Below are positions 1 through 4,990 of a DNA stretch of 5,560 bases, piece after piece. Position 1 is the stretch's first letter, and each line of letters opens with the position of its first letter. Source of the DNA: an uncultured Lachnospiraceae bacterium (GTDB taxonomy: Bacteria; Bacillota; Clostridia; Lachnospirales; Lachnospiraceae); assembly GCA_934351705.1 (NCBI GenBank), contig CAKRJK010000121.1:1-5560 (forward strand), read 5' to 3'. The notes under the pieces were generated by a model that saw only the letters and a program-made list of their open reading frames with translations, was not told the origin of the DNA and did not search any database. Made by a program: the position numbers and the translations under genes.

Positions 1-16
1 GGTTAGGTGTGAGACT

Positions 17-193
17 ATGTCAAATGTAATCGTAAAAGAGAACGAGACTTTAGATTCCGCTTTACGCAGATTTAAAAGAAACTGTGCAAAAGCAGGTATT
101 CAGCAGGAGATTCGTAAGAGAGAGCATTACGAAAAACCAAGCGTAAAACGTAAAAAGAAATCTGAGGCAGCTAGAAAACGCAAATATAACTAG
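17..193 (+). CDS. rpsU: 30S ribosomal protein S21
   Basis: Encodes a complete 58-residue protein beginning [20 protein letters not shown] and ending RKRKYN, the usual length and sequence of bacterial S21, a small basic protein of the 30S subunit that sits near the 16S rRNA 3' end and helps initiation. The N-terminal half has the conserved pattern [12 protein letters not shown] with a single Cys, then the KREHYEKPS motif. The C-terminal third is a Lys/Arg-rich tail for rRNA contact. The ATG at 17 is preceded by AGGTG (5-9) at normal spacing. The gene's promoter lies outside the window. It is followed closely by an intrinsic terminator, so it is transcriptionally separate from the sporulation operon downstream. 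The common Firmicute partner yqeY is not next to it here. Identity is very secure. Confidence 0.97.
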   Translation: MSNVIVKENETLDSALRRFKRNCAKAGIQQEIRKREHYEKPSVKRKKKSEAARKRKYN

Positions 194-201
194 AATTTTT
201 T

Positions 202-235
202 AAAGAGAACTACCGAGTACGGTAGTTCTTTTTTT
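202..235 (+). terminator. Rho-independent terminator of rpsU
   Basis: A perfect 10-bp stem AGAACTACCG / CGGTAGTTCT (206-215 with 220-229) closes a 4-base loop AGTA and runs directly into a T tract (229-235). The flanking A run (202-204) can pair with the T tract, so a weaker terminator may also work on the opposite strand. It lies 8 bases after the rpsU stop and should end the rpsU transcript before the spoIIIA promoter region. Confidence 0.93.
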
Positions 236-259
236 GTGCAGACAATCCCAAAAATCTTT

Positions 260-288
260 TCATAAATTCACTTCCCGTTCATATATAT
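260..288 (+). promoter_or_regulatory. Candidate sigma-E-type promoter of the spoIIIA operon
   Basis: TCATAAA at 260-266 resembles the sigma-E -35 element (KMATATT), and CATATATA at 280-287 resembles the -10 element (CATACAHT), with a 13-base spacer, slightly short of the usual 13-15 range midpoint. A start near 294-296 would give a leader of about 25 bases that contains the spoIIIAA ribosome binding site AAAGGAGA (305-312). In Bacillus subtilis spoIIIA is transcribed by mother-cell sigma-E, so function and position agree. The region is AT-rich, so a chance match is possible. No good sigma-A promoter was seen in 236-319. Confidence 0.55.
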
Positions 289-319
289 GTTTTAAGGACA
301 AACCAAAGGAGACATTGTC

Positions 320-1261
320 ATGAAAAAGGAACTGATCCAGATTTTTCCGCTGCATTTACGGGACGGGCTGAAAACGCTTATCTTTTCCGAGGATTTGCTG
401 GAAGAAATCCGTATCCGTGTGGGACAACCGATCCTGTTTTTGATGGCGGGAAAAGAAATGTATTTTCACAAAGAGAGAAGAACGCTGCAAAACGGTGCGG
501 ACGATGCTTACCGGATTACCGTCGAGGATTTGCAGAGCATGATCAAGTTTATCAGCAGTTATTCTATTTATGCCTATGAGGATGAGATAAAGAGAGGGTT
601 TTTGACGATACAGGGCGGACACCGGATCGGACTGGCAGGACAAGTGGTTATGGCAGGGGAAAAGATATTAAGCATGTCACATATCTGCTTTTTAAATATA
701 CGTGTGGCAAAGCAAAAAAGAGGGTGCGCCAAAGAATTGATCCCTTACCTGATAGATCGGGATTCTGTTTATAACACGCTGATCGTCTCACCTCCGGGGA
801 TTGGTAAGACAACCTATTTAAGGGATACGATCCGCATTTTGTCCGACGGGAGCAAAGAACTTGCGGGAAAGCAGATCAGCGTCATTGACGAGCGTTCGGA
901 GATTGCAGCCTGCCGGCAGGGGATTCCGCAGAACGACATCGGAAGAAGAAGTGACGTGTTAGACGGATGTTTGAAATCACAGGGAATGCTATTTATGCTC
1001 CGCTCTATGGCACCGCAGATCATTGCGGTGGACGAGATCGGTACAAAGGAGGATTGTCATGCGTTGGAGCAGGCACTTTACTGCGGTTGTAAGATTATCG
1101 GAACGGTACATGCCTATGACGTAACAGAACTCACACAAAAACCGTATTTGCGGGAGTTATTGGAGCAGAAGATGTTCGGACGCATTGTCATGTTGGAGAA
1201 AAAAGAGGGAGGAGCAAGAGGATTTCGCGTATATGACGGAAATCTGACGAAGATATGTTAA
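320..1261 (+). CDS. spoIIIAA: Stage III sporulation protein AA, secretion-type ATPase
   Basis: The 313-residue product matches the usual SpoIIIAA length (about 307 in Bacillus subtilis). This is the mother-cell cytoplasmic ATPase thought to energise or assemble the SpoIIIA-SpoIIQ channel, related to type II/IV secretion ATPases. The N-terminal region (about 1-130) contains the family pattern LEEIRIRVGQP (27-37), and G99-G107 around GHRIGLAG. The ATPase core has the P-loop SPPGIGKTT (157-165, K163/T164), then SVIDERSEIAA (187-197), the LRSMAPQIIAVDEIG Walker B segment (227-241, D238/E239) and GTVHAYD (261-267), the likely counterpart of the family's ATAHG motif. All nucleotide-binding motifs appear intact. 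AAAGGAGA (305-312) sits 7 bases before the ATG. The gene overlaps spoIIIAB by 7 bases. It is first in the operon, just downstream of a sigma-E-like promoter. Confidence 0.96.
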   Translation: MKKELIQIFPLHLRDGLKTLIFSEDLLEEIRIRVGQPILFLMAGKEMYFHKERRTLQNGADDAYRITVEDLQSMIKFISSYSIYAYEDEIKRGFLTIQGGHRIGLAGQVVMAGEKILSMSHICFLNIRVAKQKRGCAKELIPYLIDRDSVYNTLIVSPPGIGKTTYLRDTIRILSDGSKELAGKQISVIDERSEIAACRQGIPQNDIGRRSDVLDGCLKSQGMLFMLRSMAPQIIAVDEIGTKEDCHALEQALYCGCKIIGTVHAYDVTELTQKPYLRELLEQKMFGRIVMLEKKEGGARGFRVYDGNLTKIC

Positions 1262-1773
1262 AGATAATCGGAAGTGTCTGCATTTTCAGTGCGGCGGTCG
1301 GCGCGAGCATTTATTTTATGCAGAAACTAAAAGAACAGGAAAGACAGCTTTTGACGATCAAGGAAATGCTGATCTGTCTGGAAAAGCAGATGGAGTATGT
1401 CGGATTGCCGCTGGCAGATCTGTTAAGGGAATTTGCCAAAAAGAGCAGGGAACCGTTTGAGAGCGTGTGCAAAGAATTTTTGGACTGTCTGGAACAAAAG
1501 CAGGTTGAGGATGTCGCGGCATTATGGAGAGAGATTTTATTAAAGCACAGAAACGAATTTGCGTTAAGCAGAGAAGAATTTGAAATGTTTTCCGATGTCG
1601 GACGGCTGTTTGAACCGACGGACACCAAGAGTCAGATTGCCCTGACAGAGCTTTATAAAAGCAGGATCAACGAAAAGATACAAAGAATGTGGACGGAGCA
1701 AAAAGAAAAGCAGAAGGTATATCAAAGTGTCTGCATTATGGGAGGAATGATTCTGATTCTTATCTTGTTATAA
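1255..1773 (+). CDS. spoIIIAB: Stage III sporulation protein AB, GspF-like membrane protein
   Basis: Encodes 172 residues, essentially the same as the family norm (about 171). SpoIIIAB resembles the cytoplasmic helical domain of the type II secretion protein GspF and is thought to work with the ATPase SpoIIIAA at the membrane. A hydrophobic segment lies at about 4-21 and a second at about 157-172, ending almost at the C-terminus. Between them is a long charged helical domain with the family-like stretches LEKQMEYVGLPLADLLREFA (42-61) and DVGRLFEP..TKSQIALTELY (114-134). The ATG overlaps the end of spoIIIAA, so the ribosome binding site is inside spoIIIAA and translational coupling is likely. 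The stop codon TAA at 1771-1773 merges with the spoIIIAC ribosome binding site. The assignment relies on both sequence pattern and operon position. Confidence 0.94.
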   Translation: MLKIIGSVCIFSAAVGASIYFMQKLKEQERQLLTIKEMLICLEKQMEYVGLPLADLLREFAKKSREPFESVCKEFLDCLEQKQVEDVAALWREILLKHRNEFALSREEFEMFSDVGRLFEPTDTKSQIALTELYKSRINEKIQRMWTEQKEKQKVYQSVCIMGGMILILILL

Positions 1774-1779
1774 AAGGAG
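1774..1779 (+). promoter_or_regulatory. Ribosome binding site fixing the spoIIIAC start
   Basis: AAGGAG directly follows the spoIIIAB stop codon and lies 5 bases before ATG 1785. It decides the short 64-residue start for SpoIIIAC over an in-frame ATG at 1689 deep inside spoIIIAB, which lacks such a site. Confidence 0.85.
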
Positions 1780-1784
1780 ACGTT

Positions 1785-1979
1785 ATGAGTGTAAATCTGA
1801 TTTTTAAAATTGCCGCTATCGGAATTATTGTTACCATTTTAAATCAAGTGTTAAAGCACAGCGGAAGAGAGGAACAGGCTTTTTTAACGAGTCTGGCGGG
1901 ACTGCTTTTGGTGTTGTTTTGGATTGTTCCGTACATATATGAGTTGTTTGCAACCATGAAAGATTTATTTGCATTGTAG
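1785..1979 (+). CDS. spoIIIAC: Stage III sporulation protein AC
   Basis: A 64-residue protein beginning MSVNLIFKIAAIGIIVTILN, close to the family length (about 68 in Bacillus subtilis). It has two membrane segments (about 4-22 and 33-52) separated by the conserved polar loop KHSGREEQAF (24-33), the hallmark of SpoIIIAC. It is part of the membrane base of the SpoIIIA channel and is sequence-related to the N-terminal part of SpoIIIAD; its precise biochemical role is not established. The reading frame stays open upstream to an ATG at 1689, but the added 32 residues overlap spoIIIAB and are polar and unlike the family, so the start at 1785 with AAGGAG was chosen. It is followed by spoIIIAD after 8 bases. 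Confidence 0.94.
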   Translation: MSVNLIFKIAAIGIIVTILNQVLKHSGREEQAFLTSLAGLLLVLFWIVPYIYELFATMKDLFAL

Positions 1980-1987
1980 GTGGGAAG

Positions 1988-2371
1988 ATGGATGTTTTAA
2001 AAATAGCAATGATAGGGATCACGGGAACATTTCTGGCGATCATTCTTAAAAACAGTAAGCCCGAATACAGTATGCTGTTAAGCATGGGAACCTGTGTCTG
2101 CATTTTCGTATATCTGCTGACAAAACTTGAGATTGTAGTCGATTATGTGGCGAAAATAGAGAGTGCATTACAGTTGGACGAGGGGTATATCAAGCTGTTG
2201 ATGAAAATGATCGGGATTACCTATGTCGCACAGTTTGCGTCTGAAGTTTGCAAAGATGCGGGCTACGCAGCAATCGGAACACAGGTAGAAATGTTTGGAA
2301 AGGTATCTGTTTTGTTTGTGAGTATGCCGCTTATGCTGGCGCTGTTAGAGACAATCGGAGCGTTTTTATGA
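1988..2371 (+). CDS. spoIIIAD: Stage III sporulation protein AD
   Basis: Encodes 127 residues (family about 130). It is a polytopic membrane component of the SpoIIIA complex. Hydrophobic segments are seen at about 3-21, 28-45, 70-86 and 105-123. The conserved stretch LLMKMIGITYVAQFASEVCKDAGY (starting at 70; shown in part as IGITYVAQFASEVCKDAGY, 75-93) is diagnostic for the family. The start has an AGGTGG site (1978-1983) that overlaps the spoIIIAC stop codon, with only 4 bases of spacing, so coupled translation with spoIIIAC is likely. The stop TGA (2369-2371) overlaps the spoIIIAE start in an ATGA arrangement. The protein probably sits in the outer forespore membrane next to AC and AE; no enzymatic motif is visible. 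Confidence 0.94.
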   Translation: MDVLKIAMIGITGTFLAIILKNSKPEYSMLLSMGTCVCIFVYLLTKLEIVVDYVAKIESALQLDEGYIKLLMKMIGITYVAQFASEVCKDAGYAAIGTQVEMFGKVSVLFVSMPLMLALLETIGAFL

Positions 2372-3519
2372 AAAAAGGAACGAGAATCATCCTCTTTTTT
2401 CTGCTGTTATTTTGCATTCCCATGAAAGTATCGGCAGCCGAAGAGGTGGATTTTGACACAGAGCGGGAAGAGATGATCGCCTATCTGGAAAAAGAAAGCG
2501 TGTTTGAAGAGCTGGACGGATTGGCAAAGCAGGAAGTTCAAATGGGATTTTCGGATTTGGTGAACCTGATCGCAAAAGACGGAGTCACAGGAAGTCTTTC
2601 GGAGATCGGGGAATATGTCCGGGCTGGGTTTTTGGGCGAGATCAGGCAGAACAAAGAAAATCTGATCCATATCCTTGTGCTGACGTTGATTTTTTGTGTA
2701 CTGCAAAATTTTTTGGAGCTGGCGAACAACTCGTACGTCTCGGAATTGTGTTATGTGCTGACCTATTTGACCGTGATGATCCTGCTGTTACGCTCCTTTG
2801 CGGTTACGGTACAGATTGTGCAGGACCTTTTGGGAAAGGTGACGGGGTTTATGCTGATGCTGCTGCCTGCATATCTGGTCGTTATGGGATTTGCGGGAAG
2901 TGCCATGAGTGCGATGTCTTTTTATGAGCTTACCTTTTTTATCCTGTACGGAATTGAGAAAGTCATGCAGTATTTTTTGCTGCCGCTGGTATCGGTGTAT
3001 GTGCTGTTCCAGATGGCAAACTACCTGTTAAAGGATGAGATTTTCTCAAAAACGGCACTGCTCATTTCCGATCTGTTCCGATGGGGTGCAAAAGTGATCT
3101 TAACACTGGTAATCGGGCTGAACGTCGTGCAGGGCATGATTGCTCCGGCAATGGATTATGCAAGCAGAAGCGCAGTCACAAAATCACTCGGACTGATTCC
3201 GGGAATCGGAGGGGCGGCATCTGCGATCGGAGATATTCTCATCGGCTCAAGCATGGTGATCAAAAACAGTGTCGGTGTGGCGGCGATCTTTTTGCTGTTG
3301 CTGTTGACGTTGATCCCGTTTGTAAAAGTGTTTGTCATTACGCTTTTTTACAAGTTTATGGCAGCTTTTTTAGAGCCGGTCACCGATAAGAGGATTGCGA
3401 AAGCACTGTCCGGTATGGCGACGGGCGGAGGAATGCTGCTTCGGATCATCACGACCACGATTTTTATGATTTTTATTACCATCGCCATGATCAGTACAAC
3501 GTCCTCGTTTATGACGTAG
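2368..3519 (+). CDS. spoIIIAE: Stage III sporulation protein AE, polytopic membrane protein
   Basis: From ATG 2368 the product is 383 residues (about 399 in Bacillus subtilis). It starts with a clear signal peptide: MKKGTR, a hydrophobic core (7-19), and VSA-AEE as a likely cleavage site after residue 23. A charged extracytoplasmic N-domain follows (24-96), then about seven membrane segments near 97-117, 128-150, 158-178, 184-215, 240-259, 302-325 and 355-377. The family-like motif NVVQGMIAPAMDYASRSAV (252-270), followed by KSLGLIPGIGGA (272-283), supports the call. The frame is open upstream to an ATG at 2248 inside spoIIIAD, but that would bury the signal peptide; GGAG (2357-2360) and the ATGA overlap with spoIIIAD favour 2368. 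SpoIIIAE is the largest membrane subunit and a candidate for the export gate or pore in the mother-cell-side membrane; this role is inferred from the family. Confidence 0.95.
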   Translation: MKKGTRIILFFLLLFCIPMKVSAAEEVDFDTEREEMIAYLEKESVFEELDGLAKQEVQMGFSDLVNLIAKDGVTGSLSEIGEYVRAGFLGEIRQNKENLIHILVLTLIFCVLQNFLELANNSYVSELCYVLTYLTVMILLLRSFAVTVQIVQDLLGKVTGFMLMLLPAYLVVMGFAGSAMSAMSFYELTFFILYGIEKVMQYFLLPLVSVYVLFQMANYLLKDEIFSKTALLISDLFRWGAKVILTLVIGLNVVQGMIAPAMDYASRSAVTKSLGLIPGIGGAASAIGDILIGSSMVIKNSVGVAAIFLLLLLTLIPFVKVFVITLFYKFMAAFLEPVTDKRIAKALSGMATGGGMLLRIITTTIFMIFITIAMISTTSSFMT

Positions 3520-3534
3520 GCAGATGGATGATGC

Positions 3535-3539
3535 GGAGG
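3535..3539 (+). promoter_or_regulatory. Ribosome binding site fixing the spoIIIAF start
   Basis: GGAGG lies 6 bases before ATG 3546. The two upstream in-frame ATGs at 3528 and 3531 have no comparable site in front of them, and they would add MMRRRR, so the 3546 start is favoured. Confidence 0.75.
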
Positions 3540-3545
3540 CGGAGA

Positions 3546-3860
3546 ATGATAACGGCATGGATTAAGAATTTTATGATTTTGTATCTGTTTTTGACTTTGA
3601 TCCTGTATCTGACACCGAAAGATACCTATCGCAAATATTTGCGGTTTGCGGTCAAAATGATTCTTCTGGTGGCACTGTTTCTGCCGCTTTTAAATAAAAT
3701 CAACGAGGAGGAATCCTTTTTTGCACTGGTGGAAAAGTGGAGCAGCTTTCAGCAGGAGAAAAGCGAGTCTGTCGATGTGGAAAAGTTAAAGGAAATGCAG
3801 AAGGAATATGTACTGGAAAGGAGTGCCGATTATGAAAAATATTTTGGCGAACAAGAATAA
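3546..3860 (+). CDS. spoIIIAF: Short stage III sporulation protein AF lacking its ring-building domain
   Basis: The product from ATG 3546 is 104 residues (110 if ATG 3528 is used), against about 206 in Bacillus subtilis. The N-terminus MITAWIKNFMILYLFLTLIL and two membrane segments (about 8-23 and 33-50) with YRKYLRFAVKMILL between them match the SpoIIIAF membrane anchor. The remaining 50 or so residues are a charged helix that includes EMQKEYVLERSADYEKYF (83-100), which looks like the linker helix preceding the periplasmic ring-building domain. The domain itself is absent: the frame stops 29 bases inside spoIIIAG. The order between AE and AG and the anchor sequence make identity good, but function may differ from the full-length protein. 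Either a lineage-specific reduction or a 3' deletion in this strain could explain it. Confidence 0.85.
   Translation: MITAWIKNFMILYLFLTLILYLTPKDTYRKYLRFAVKMILLVALFLPLLNKINEEESFFALVEKWSSFQQEKSESVDVEKLKEMQKEYVLERSADYEKYFGEQE
3817..3823 (+). promoter_or_regulatory. Ribosome binding site fixing the spoIIIAG start inside spoIIIAF
   Basis: AAAGGAG lies 8 bases before ATG 3832 and is wholly within the spoIIIAF coding sequence. It favours 3832 over the in-frame ATG at 3808, whose extra residues MYWKGVPI are unlike the family start. Confidence 0.85.
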
Positions 3861-4212
3861 TTTACTGATCATCGCGTTGGTCGGAGTCATGCTTTTGGTG
3901 ATTGCAATGCCTGTCGGAAAATCGAAAAGTACGCTGCCCACAGTACAGACAGACGAACAAGAGAGCATAGAGGTGGAGGAACGCTTAGAAAAGGTGCTGA
4001 AAAATACAGAGGGCGTCGGAGAGGTAAGAGTCATGATCACCGGGTGCGATCAAGGCAGTGCTTTTGACGAAAAGGAGAGCGGGAACGTACAGGGCGTTGT
4101 GGTTGTTGCAGAGGGGGCGGAAGACGCGGCGGTAAAGAAAAAAATACAGGACATCGTGTTAGCATTATTTCCTATTGAAGCACATAAGATAGAAATAGTA
4201 AAAATGAAATAA
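3832..4212 (+). CDS. spoIIIAG: Minimal stage III sporulation protein AG, ring-building motif without beta insertion
   Basis: The product is 126 residues, against about 229 in Bacillus subtilis. It has a short basic N-terminus, one membrane segment (about 11-27), a short acidic linker, and a compact ring-building fold: helix VEERLEKVLKNTE (48-60), the family motif GVGEVRVMIT (61-70), strand VQGVVVVAEG (86-95), helix DAAVKKKIQDIVLALF (98-113), and a closing strand with IEAHKIEIVKMK (115-126). These motifs are highly characteristic of SpoIIIAG. In the known protein a long insertion between the first and second strands makes the tall beta-barrel of the 30-fold ring; here only about 15 polar residues (71-85) join them. 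The gene begins within spoIIIAF (29-base overlap) and ends 15 bases before spoIIIAH. The core fold looks intact, so it probably still multimerises. Confidence 0.92.
   Translation: MKNILANKNNLLIIALVGVMLLVIAMPVGKSKSTLPTVQTDEQESIEVEERLEKVLKNTEGVGEVRVMITGCDQGSAFDEKESGNVQGVVVVAEGAEDAAVKKKIQDIVLALFPIEAHKIEIVKMK
4162..4190 (+). promoter_or_regulatory. Weak candidate internal sigma-E-like promoter before spoIIIAH
   Basis: GCATTAT (4162-4168) and CATAAGAT (4183-4190), 14 bases apart, loosely match sigma-E -35 and -10 elements and lie near the end of spoIIIAG. An internal promoter in the 3' part of the operon is known in Bacillus subtilis. However, the -10 here encodes part of the conserved AHKI residues of SpoIIIAG, so the match may simply reflect protein constraint. 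Confidence 0.2.
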
Positions 4213-4227
4213 AATTAGGAGGAGTCC

Positions 4228-4875
4228 ATGAAGAAAATATTCAAAAAAAATCAATTGATCATCACGGGGCTTGCACTAATGATTGCTGCGGCTGGATATT
4301 TAAGTTACAGCAATGACGGATTCAAACTTACGAAGGAAGCGGGAAAAAAAGACGCAGAAGAAAAATTCGAGATTTCGGATGAGGATACCATGAAAAATGA
4401 AATCTTTACGGACGAGGAGGCGTCGGAGGATGTGGCAGACGCGGCAGGCATGACGGACGCGGAGGCAGAGTCGGCGAACCCGGGTGAGGCGGTGCTGACC
4501 AGTACGGGAGCAGGCAATGTCAATTTTGCGGCAGAGGCAAAACTTTCCAGAGAACAGATACGCTCAAAAAATAAAGAGTCGCTGCTGGAAATCATCAACA
4601 ACAAAGAACTGGAAGAGGCAAGCAAACAGGCGGCAATCGAGCAGATGGTGAAGATGACGGACATTTCCGAAAAAGAGGAAGCGGCGGAAATGCTGTTAGA
4701 GGCAAAGGGCTTTACCGATGTGGTAGTCAGCATTACCGATAATGCGGCAGATGTAGTGCTGAACATGGGCGAGGACGCGAGTGACGCAAAGAGAGCACAG
4801 GTAGAAGACATCGTAAAGAGAAAAACAGGGGTATCTGCGGAGAACATTATTATCACACCGATTGAGAATAAGTAA
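4228..4875 (+). CDS. spoIIIAH: Stage III sporulation protein AH, YscJ/FliF-like ring protein
   Basis: Encodes 215 residues, matching the family (about 218). It is the mother-cell membrane protein whose extracellular ring-building domain binds forespore SpoIIQ across the intermembrane space. A basic N-terminus (MKKIFKKNQ) leads to one membrane segment (about 9-27). Next comes a long acidic, Ala/Glu/Asp-rich linker (about 36-90). The C-terminal domain follows: LSREQIRSKNKESLLEIINN (106-125), a KEEAAEMLLEAKGFTDVVVSIT segment (first part 149-160, GFTDVVVSIT 161-170), ADVVLNM (174-180), AQVEDIVKRKTGVSAENIII (190-209). This YscJ/FliF-like core is complete. AGGAGGAG (4217-4224) is a very strong ribosome binding site. 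It is the last spoIIIA gene. No terminator is evident after it, so some transcripts may run into deoB. Confidence 0.95.
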   Translation: MKKIFKKNQLIITGLALMIAAAGYLSYSNDGFKLTKEAGKKDAEEKFEISDEDTMKNEIFTDEEASEDVADAAGMTDAEAESANPGEAVLTSTGAGNVNFAAEAKLSREQIRSKNKESLLEIINNKELEEASKQAAIEQMVKMTDISEKEEAAEMLLEAKGFTDVVVSITDNAADVVLNMGEDASDAKRAQVEDIVKRKTGVSAENIIITPIENK

Positions 4876-4887
4876 TGCCTTTGAAAC

Positions 4888-4916
4888 TTGACGCGGATTT
4901 TGAAAGAACGTATAAT
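4888..4916 (+). promoter_or_regulatory. Strong sigma-A promoter of deoB
   Basis: TTGACG (4888-4893) and a perfect TATAAT (4911-4916) are separated by exactly 17 bases, a near-consensus vegetative promoter. Transcription should start near 4922-4924 and give a leader of about 68 bases, which is A-rich and shows no obvious hairpin or riboswitch. It lies only 12 bases after the spoIIIAH stop codon and uncouples the housekeeping gene deoB from the sporulation operon. Confidence 0.85.
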
Positions 4917-4990
4917 TTTTACATAGAATATCGTGTTAAAAAATCGGGAAAAACAATAGAAAAATCACAAGAAAGAACGAGGAAAAACGG

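Noticed and set aside
1689..1784. Extended 96-residue start for spoIIIAC
   Set aside because: The added residues lie inside spoIIIAB, are polar and family-unlike, and ATG 1785 has a strong ribosome binding site.
1274..2107. Direct repeat GTGTCTGCATTTTC at 1274-1287 and 2094-2107
   Set aside because: Both copies encode Val-Cys-Ile-Phe in membrane segments of spoIIIAB and spoIIIAD, with no flanking similarity; a chance match from shared codon use is the simplest explanation.
2248..2367. Extended 423-residue start for spoIIIAE
   Set aside because: The extra 40 residues overlap spoIIIAD in another frame, are unlike the family, and would hide a textbook signal peptide that begins at ATG 2368.
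2694..3389. Alternative-frame plus-strand open frames (2694-2927 and 3081-3389) inside spoIIIAE
   Set aside because: They sit in the coding span of a clear SpoIIIAE, have no convincing ribosome binding sites, and show Cys/Arg/Gly-rich compositions typical of frame shadows.
3700..3831. Search for an internal promoter just upstream of spoIIIAG
   Set aside because: No pair of sigma-E-like or sigma-A-like elements at proper spacing could be recognised here by eye.
4305..4856. Long (183-residue) minus-strand open frame opposite spoIIIAH
   Set aside because: It is very Ser/Ala-rich, as expected from reading an Asp/Glu/Ala-rich gene backwards, has no recognisable domain, and lies entirely within a well-identified gene.
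4917..4990. Possible riboswitch or attenuator in the deoB leader
   Set aside because: The leader of about 68 bases is A-rich, with no convincing inverted repeat and no T tract after a stem.
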